Below, piece by piece: positions 1 to 3,395 of a stretch of DNA of 6,311 nt (position 1 is its first letter; each line of letters starts with the position of its first letter). Origin of the DNA: Bacteriovoracaceae bacterium (GTDB lineage: Bacteria > Bdellovibrionota > Bacteriovoracia > Bacteriovoracales > Bacteriovoracaceae); NCBI GenBank assembly GCA_023954595.1, contig JAGSHJ010000179.1, positions 1 through 6,311 on the forward strand. Reading direction: 5' to 3'. Below the pieces are notes generated by a model that saw only the letters and a program-made list of their open reading frames with translations, ran no database searches and was not told the DNA's origin. A program made the position numbers and the translations under genes.

Positions 1-438
1 AAAAAAAGAGACAAAACCTTTAGGCCTCTGTACTTGAAAATAGCACCAGAGTTAGCAAAGTCCGACCTTGAAGATCTAGTCGACATCGCACAAGAATTTA
101 ACTTCTCAGGCATCATTGCAACGAACACAAGTGTTTCTCACAACCGTGGGCCTGGTGGACTGTCAGGAGAGCTAATTAAAGAACAAGCACGCCAGGCCAG
201 ATTAGGAGTATTAGATATCACAAAGACCCTTGATGACTTTTCAGTTATTGGAGCTGGGGGAATTTCAAATTTCAATGATGCATTAGAATTTTGGCAGGCC
301 GGTGGAGATATGGTTCAAATATATACTTCGTTTATCTACCAAGGCCCACAAATTTTAAAAGATTTTAAAAATGGTATCGATGATCTACTTAAAAAGACTG
401 GTGCCAGCTCACTTCAACAATGGAAAGACTCTCTTTAA
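1..438 (+). CDS. pyrD: Dihydroorotate dehydrogenase (quinone-type, class 2), C-terminal part
   Basis: This is the C-terminal 145 residues of PyrD, the FMN enzyme that oxidises dihydroorotate to orotate in de novo pyrimidine synthesis. Class 2 enzymes pass the electrons to membrane quinones. The frame is open from base 1, so the gene starts before the window. The TTG at 34 is an ordinary Leu codon inside the conserved LKIAPEL segment, not a start. Visible family landmarks are KIAPEL (Lys contacts FMN in this family), ATNTS (orotate-contacting Asn-Thr), GPGGLSG, GAGGI (FMN phosphate loop) and VQIYTSFIYQGP near the C-terminus. The segment that follows GGLSG diverges from the usual PL...T pattern of class 2 enzymes. 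Family members are about 340 residues, so roughly 40% is present. The stop codon (436-438) overlaps the stop of the convergent aldehyde dehydrogenase gene. The family call is firm; class 2 rather than class 1 rests on the C-terminal motifs only. Confidence 0.93.
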   Translation, partial: KKRDKTFRPLYLKIAPELAKSDLEDLVDIAQEFNFSGIIATNTSVSHNRGPGGLSGELIKEQARQARLGVLDITKTLDDFSVIGAGGISNFNDALEFWQAGGDMVQIYTSFIYQGPQILKDFKNGIDDLLKKTGASSLQQWKDSL

Positions 439-1853
439 AAGAATCTTGAAAACTTCTTAATCAAAGAGTCCATAGAGGATTTCTTTTTTTCGTCATATGG
501 AGGATAGAAGTATCCTGCACCATAATCAGAGTGACGACTTAATACAGCTTTAAGGTTTGAGAATTCATCAAAGCCATGTTTTCCGTGATACATACCAATG
601 CCACTTTTTCCACTTCCACCAAATGGCAGTGAAGGATGTCCTACATTTAAAAGAGTATCATTGATTGTGGCCCCACCTGTTGCAGTGTTATTGAGAACCT
701 CATCGACAAACTTCTTATCATCAGAGAATACATAAATTCCTAAAGCGTTATCGCGAGAGTTTATCTCCTCTATCATTTGGTCGGTTGTCTCAAAGGATAG
801 AATGGGAAGAATAGGCCCAAAGATCTCCTCTTGCATAAGCTTCATATCAGAGGTGACATTACTTAAAATTGTGGGTTCCATCACTCTTGAAGCAGGATGA
901 TAGCTACCACCTAAATGCACTTTAGCGCCTTTATTCACAGCATCTTTAACTAGGCCTTCAAGTCTTAAGCCGTGGCGCTCTGTTATGATCTGGCTGTAGT
1001 CTTCATTGGTTGCGTATTTTTTTTGACTGTAGAATTTATTAATTGATTTAGATAACGACTCTATAACCTGGTCTCTATTCTCATCCAATGTAAGTAGATA
1101 ATCTGGTGCGACACAGGTTTGGCCAGAGTTGACCATTTTTCCCCAAGCTATTCTTTTACAGGCCTTATAAATATCGACATTCGGTCCAATCACACAAGGT
1201 GACTTACCACCAAGTTCCAAAGAAACACTTGATGGATTTTTTGACACAGCCTCCATAACGACTTTCCCGACATTAGTCGAGCCAGTAAAGAAGATGTGAT
1301 CAAATGGCAGTTTTAAAAGCTCGGTCGACAGACTCGCCTCTCCTTCAAAAATAGAAACCTCTTCTTTTGTAAATATTTGCTCAATGAGCTTTCTCACAAT
1401 CTTATTCGTTGATGGCGTAAATTCAGATGGCTTAACAATACAGGTGTTACCTGCTGCAAATGCTGTAAGAATAGGATAAACAGTCAATTGAAATGGATAG
1501 TTCCATGGAGAGATGATTAAGCAGTTCCCTTTCCCCTCTCGCCGAACCCAAGACTTGGTCCCTTTGAATAAAAGAGGTGTTTTCACCTTTTTATCTTTCA
1601 TCCACTTACCAAGTCGTTTCTCTAGTAAGTTAATCATTGAAATTATGGGAAGCACTTCTGTAAGGTCTGACTCAAGTCCTGGCTTTCTAAAATCTTGAGC
1701 TAGCGAGCTTGCAATCTCAGCCTTATTCTTGATCATTAGGTCGCGAAAAGCTTTGAGCTTTTTAAGTCGATAGTGAACATCTGTGACTTTTGCCTTATTT
1801 TTGTATTTTTTTTGTAATTCAAAAACGTGCTCACAGGCCTCAAAGTTTTCCAT
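435..1853 (-). CDS. NAD(P)-dependent aldehyde dehydrogenase, ALDH3-like
   Basis: A complete 472-residue aldehyde dehydrogenase, which oxidises an aldehyde to its carboxylate using NAD(P)+. All expected active-site elements are visible: SPWNYPF with Asn118, KPSE with Lys141, the cofactor-binding FTGSTNVGK (189-197), general-base Glu213 in LELGGKSP, catalytic Cys247 in NSGQTC, EEIFGP (342-347), and LPFGGSGKSGIG (409-420). The length, the WNYPF form and the YPPY motif near the C-terminus (about 450-453) match the class 3 group, which includes fatty-aldehyde, coniferyl-aldehyde and Hfd1-like enzymes; substrate cannot be read from sequence. The basic tail ending in IKKFSRFF might touch membranes, as in some fatty-aldehyde dehydrogenases, but this is inference. 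There is no signal peptide, so it is cytoplasmic. The ATG at 1853 is supported by an AAGGA ribosome site 5 bases upstream. It is transcribed alone, divergent from the lipoprotein gene and convergent with pyrD. Confidence 0.95.
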   Translation of the reverse strand: MENFEACEHVFELQKKYKNKAKVTDVHYRLKKLKAFRDLMIKNKAEIASSLAQDFRKPGLESDLTEVLPIISMINLLEKRLGKWMKDKKVKTPLLFKGTKSWVRREGKGNCLIISPWNYPFQLTVYPILTAFAAGNTCIVKPSEFTPSTNKIVRKLIEQIFTKEEVSIFEGEASLSTELLKLPFDHIFFTGSTNVGKVVMEAVSKNPSSVSLELGGKSPCVIGPNVDIYKACKRIAWGKMVNSGQTCVAPDYLLTLDENRDQVIESLSKSINKFYSQKKYATNEDYSQIITERHGLRLEGLVKDAVNKGAKVHLGGSYHPASRVMEPTILSNVTSDMKLMQEEIFGPILPILSFETTDQMIEEINSRDNALGIYVFSDDKKFVDEVLNNTATGGATINDTLLNVGHPSLPFGGSGKSGIGMYHGKHGFDEFSNLKAVLSRHSDYGAGYFYPPYDEKKKSSMDSLIKKFSRFF

Positions 1854-1858
1854 ATTTT

Positions 1859-1863
1859 TCCTT
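1859..1863 (-). promoter_or_regulatory. Ribosome binding site of the aldehyde dehydrogenase gene
   Basis: On the minus strand the sequence reads TAAGGAAAAATATG. The AAGGA core lies 5 bases before the ATG at 1853, which fixes that codon as the start. Confidence 0.75.
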
Positions 1864-1883
1864 AAATCAATATTTCTAGGGAC

Positions 1884-1912
1884 ATTATAGAGTTAAAACC
1901 AGCATAATTTAA
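1884..1912 (-). promoter_or_regulatory. Candidate sigma70-type promoter for the aldehyde dehydrogenase gene
   Basis: Reading the minus strand there is a perfect TATAAT (-10) at 1889-1884. A weak TTAAAT (-35) lies at 1912-1907, with an optimal 17-base spacer. Transcription would begin near 1877, giving a leader of about 24 bases that includes the ribosome site. The -35 matches consensus at only 3 of 6 positions, so activation or weak basal expression is possible. In AT-rich DNA a TATAAT can occur by chance, but its placement is right for the gene. Confidence 0.55.
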
Positions 1913-1944
1913 TGCCTAATTACCGGATTAAAGCCCTTTTGATG

Positions 1945-1974
1945 GAAATTTAACTAAAGCATTAAGAAATTTAA
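1945..1974 (+). repeat. Short direct repeat GAAATTTAA x2, possible operator
   Basis: The 9-base word GAAATTTAA occurs at 1945-1953 and again at 1966-1974, offset by exactly 21 bases, or two DNA helical turns. A near copy (TAATTTAA, one mismatch to AAATTTAA) lies at 1905-1912 over the -35 of the divergent gene. Same-face spacing between divergent promoters is what a dimeric regulator site would look like. The words are AT-rich, so chance is a real alternative. Confidence 0.3.
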
Positions 1975-1989
1975 GCGATTGTTCGATAA
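1963..1989 (+). promoter_or_regulatory. Possible sigma28 (FliA)-like promoter for the lipoprotein operon
   Basis: The sigma28 consensus is TAAAGTTT, 11 bases, then GCCGATAA. Here TAAGAAAT (1963-1970, 4 of 8 matches) is followed by exactly 11 bases and then TTCGATAA (1982-1989, 6 of 8 matches, with the CGATAA core intact). Transcription would start near 1996, about 21 bases before the ATG at 2018, leaving room for the GGAG ribosome site. No convincing sigma70 promoter was found on this strand between 1913 and 2002. The call is tentative because the -35 half is poor. Confidence 0.35.
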
Positions 1990-2004
1990 GTTATGCAAGT
2001 AAAT

Positions 2005-2008
2005 GGAG
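2005..2008 (+). promoter_or_regulatory. Ribosome binding site that selects the ATG at 2018
   Basis: GGAG lies 9 bases before the ATG at 2018 and overlaps an in-frame upstream ATG at 2003. The upstream ATG has no Shine-Dalgarno of its own, and its use would put five extra residues (MEFIS) before a well-formed lipoprotein signal. Both facts favour 2018. Confidence 0.7.
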
Positions 2009-2017
2009 TTTATATCT

Positions 2018-3034
2018 ATGAAAAATTTTGCAGTTCTATTTTTAACCTTTTCTATAGCCTCATGCCAGATGACACCATCTAGGAATATGTCGCGGTCTAT
2101 AGCAAACACAAGCCTACTTCGATCTTTCTTAAAGGAAGTTGCTGATCAATCTGAGAAGATGGCGGCAAAAGAATTACAAAGTCAGCTTGATGCAAGGTTC
2201 AAAGAGTTTATTAGAGAAGAAGCTCCAAATGGCCAAAGTGGAAACTGGGCAAGAATGGGGATCACTAAAGACCAAGCAATGAAAATTGACAGTCTATATG
2301 ATGACCTACCATACATGAATAAAGTTCAAAAATGGGTCATGGAGAACATGACAGTTTTGATGAAAGAGGTAAAGCCCTCTATCGCAGCCAAAGCATATAG
2401 CTCAATCGCAGGAAATGCGGGTGGATTATACAATCCATACAAAGGTCTCTCTGATGATGTTGGTTCAGCGGTATCAAGCCGTAGAAGTCAAACGATGCCA
2501 GACAACATGAGAAGAAGACAAGCACAACCTAAGGAAGCTTCAGTTGTTCAAGAACTACATAGTAGAAACACTAGATTGATCGCTGCAATTGAAGAAGTAA
2601 ACAAGGCAGATCCAAAGGCCTTGGAATATTTAAAAGTAAATCTTGAAAGATCAAAAGAGATGATCAGTAAAAACCCTCTTGTTGCCAGTAACATCCACCA
2701 TAGTTTGGAAGGTGCCCTACTGATAACTAAAAAGACTGGTAAAAGATCATTAGGTCCAGGGTGTGAGGCCTTCAATGGTAAAGCATCAGAGAGAATTCTA
2801 GAATTAAAATCACGTGTTGATATGAGAAGAGCTGAACTTGTTGAGCAAAGAGCATACGACAAAGCGGGATTTGTATTTAATAAGGTAGACGAAGTGCCAG
2901 CGGCAAATAGAGTAACAGAGTCTGAGATTGACGAGCTTACAGAGCAAGCCTTCTCTGATGTTTTAGGTTACACAAGACTGGAAGCAAAGGCCGCAATTAA
3001 AAGACTTAAGTCTAAGCCTTGTAAGATTTATTAA
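2018..3034 (+). CDS. Predicted outer-membrane lipoprotein of unknown function
   Basis: A 338-residue protein that I do not recognise. Starting at 2018, it opens with a textbook lipoprotein signal: MKN, a hydrophobic stretch, then the lipobox IASC, with cleavage expected before Cys16. The next residue is Gln, not Asp, so the default destination is the outer membrane. The mature protein is charged and mostly helix-forming, with a Ser/Arg/Gln-rich, probably flexible middle (about 145-175) and no membrane segments. Two further cysteines, Cys249 (GPGCEAF) and Cys335 (KPCKIY), could form a periplasmic disulfide. The last 39 residues include a segment resembling a three-helix UBA/RuvA-C-terminal fold (QAFSDVLGYTRLEAKAAIKRL); this is likeness only. 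It is the first gene of a probable two-gene operon with the small membrane protein six bases downstream, and it diverges from the aldehyde dehydrogenase gene. The lipoprotein call is strong; the function is unknown. Confidence 0.85.
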   Translation: MKNFAVLFLTFSIASCQMTPSRNMSRSIANTSLLRSFLKEVADQSEKMAAKELQSQLDARFKEFIREEAPNGQSGNWARMGITKDQAMKIDSLYDDLPYMNKVQKWVMENMTVLMKEVKPSIAAKAYSSIAGNAGGLYNPYKGLSDDVGSAVSSRRSQTMPDNMRRRQAQPKEASVVQELHSRNTRLIAAIEEVNKADPKALEYLKVNLERSKEMISKNPLVASNIHHSLEGALLITKKTGKRSLGPGCEAFNGKASERILELKSRVDMRRAELVEQRAYDKAGFVFNKVDEVPAANRVTESEIDELTEQAFSDVLGYTRLEAKAAIKRLKSKPCKIY

Positions 3035-3040
3035 TTCTCT

Positions 3041-3388
3041 ATGAATTACCACGATCTCAAAATCGTTCATATCTTTCTGGCGTTCTTAACGATCGCAATG
3101 TCCTCGGCGCTGTTTCACGGCGCCAAGGGAAAATCAAAACAAATTATTTTTGGAGTATCTACTTTGCTTCTAATCGTCACTGGCTTTGTTGTCATGGGAC
3201 GATTTGGTATAAAGCATGCTCCACCCTACCCATTATGGATAAATGTAAAGCTAGGTCTTTGGTTGGTATTAACAATTGCGACACCAGTTGTTACTAAACG
3301 ATTTCCAGAGAAAGCGCCAAGACTCTTTTGGCCTTGGCTACTCATCGCTTTGATTGCAACATGCATGGCCGTTTATAAGCCAATGTAG
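3041..3388 (+). CDS. Small four-helix inner-membrane protein, SirB2-like in layout
   Basis: A 115-residue, very hydrophobic protein with four likely membrane helices at about 8-26, 34-53, 65-84 and 94-112. Basic residues lie between helices 1-2 and 3-4, so both termini are probably periplasmic by the positive-inside rule. The pattern of LKIVHIF in helix 1 with SSALFH at its end, WINVKLGLW in helix 3 and a short KP tail recalls the SirB2/YchQ family of small membrane proteins, whose biochemical role is poorly defined. The match is by eye and may be only architectural. His10, His26 and His59 are the notable polar residues. The gene starts six bases after the lipoprotein stop and has no Shine-Dalgarno before its ATG, suggesting translational coupling to the upstream gene. 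It ends seven bases before the stop of the large convergent gene. That it is a real membrane protein is likely; the family is tentative. Confidence 0.8.
   Translation: MNYHDLKIVHIFLAFLTIAMSSALFHGAKGKSKQIIFGVSTLLLIVTGFVVMGRFGIKHAPPYPLWINVKLGLWLVLTIATPVVTKRFPEKAPRLFWPWLLIALIATCMAVYKPM
3106..3124 (+). other. GC-rich hairpin inside the small membrane-protein gene
   Basis: GGCGCTG (3106-3112) can pair with CGGCGCC (3118-3124), seven pairs including one T-G wobble, around the loop TTTCA. It lies within codons 22-28 of the membrane-protein gene. No T-run follows on either strand, so it is not a standard terminator. It is unusually GC-rich for this window, but the coding sequence alone may explain it. 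Confidence 0.35.
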
Positions 3389-3395
3389 CAATAAC

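Noticed and set aside
34..36. TTG as the start of the pyrD fragment
   Set aside because: The frame is open upstream to base 1 and encodes sequence that continues the conserved PyrD region; the TTG is the Leu of LKIAPEL. The gene is truncated by the window, not short.
436..475. Possible terminator after pyrD (AAGAA ... TTCTT, or CTCTTT ... AAAGAG)
   Set aside because: Stems of five to six AT-rich pairs with no following T-run; expected by chance in this composition.
1513..1698. 61-codon plus-strand open frame inside the aldehyde dehydrogenase gene
   Set aside because: It lies wholly antisense to a conserved enzyme, has no ribosome site that I can see and has no family-like sequence.
1939..1968. 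Sigma70 promoter TTGATG with a downstream -10 for the lipoprotein gene
   Set aside because: At 16-18 base spacing the -10 candidates match consensus at no more than about three positions, so it was not called.
2003..2005. Upstream ATG as the lipoprotein start
   Set aside because: It overlaps the GGAG that serves the ATG at 2018, has no ribosome site of its own and would add residues before a canonical lipoprotein signal.
2548..2862. 104-codon minus-strand open frame inside the lipoprotein gene
   Set aside because: It is antisense to a gene with a clear signal peptide and ribosome site; its composition looks like a reverse-strand shadow.
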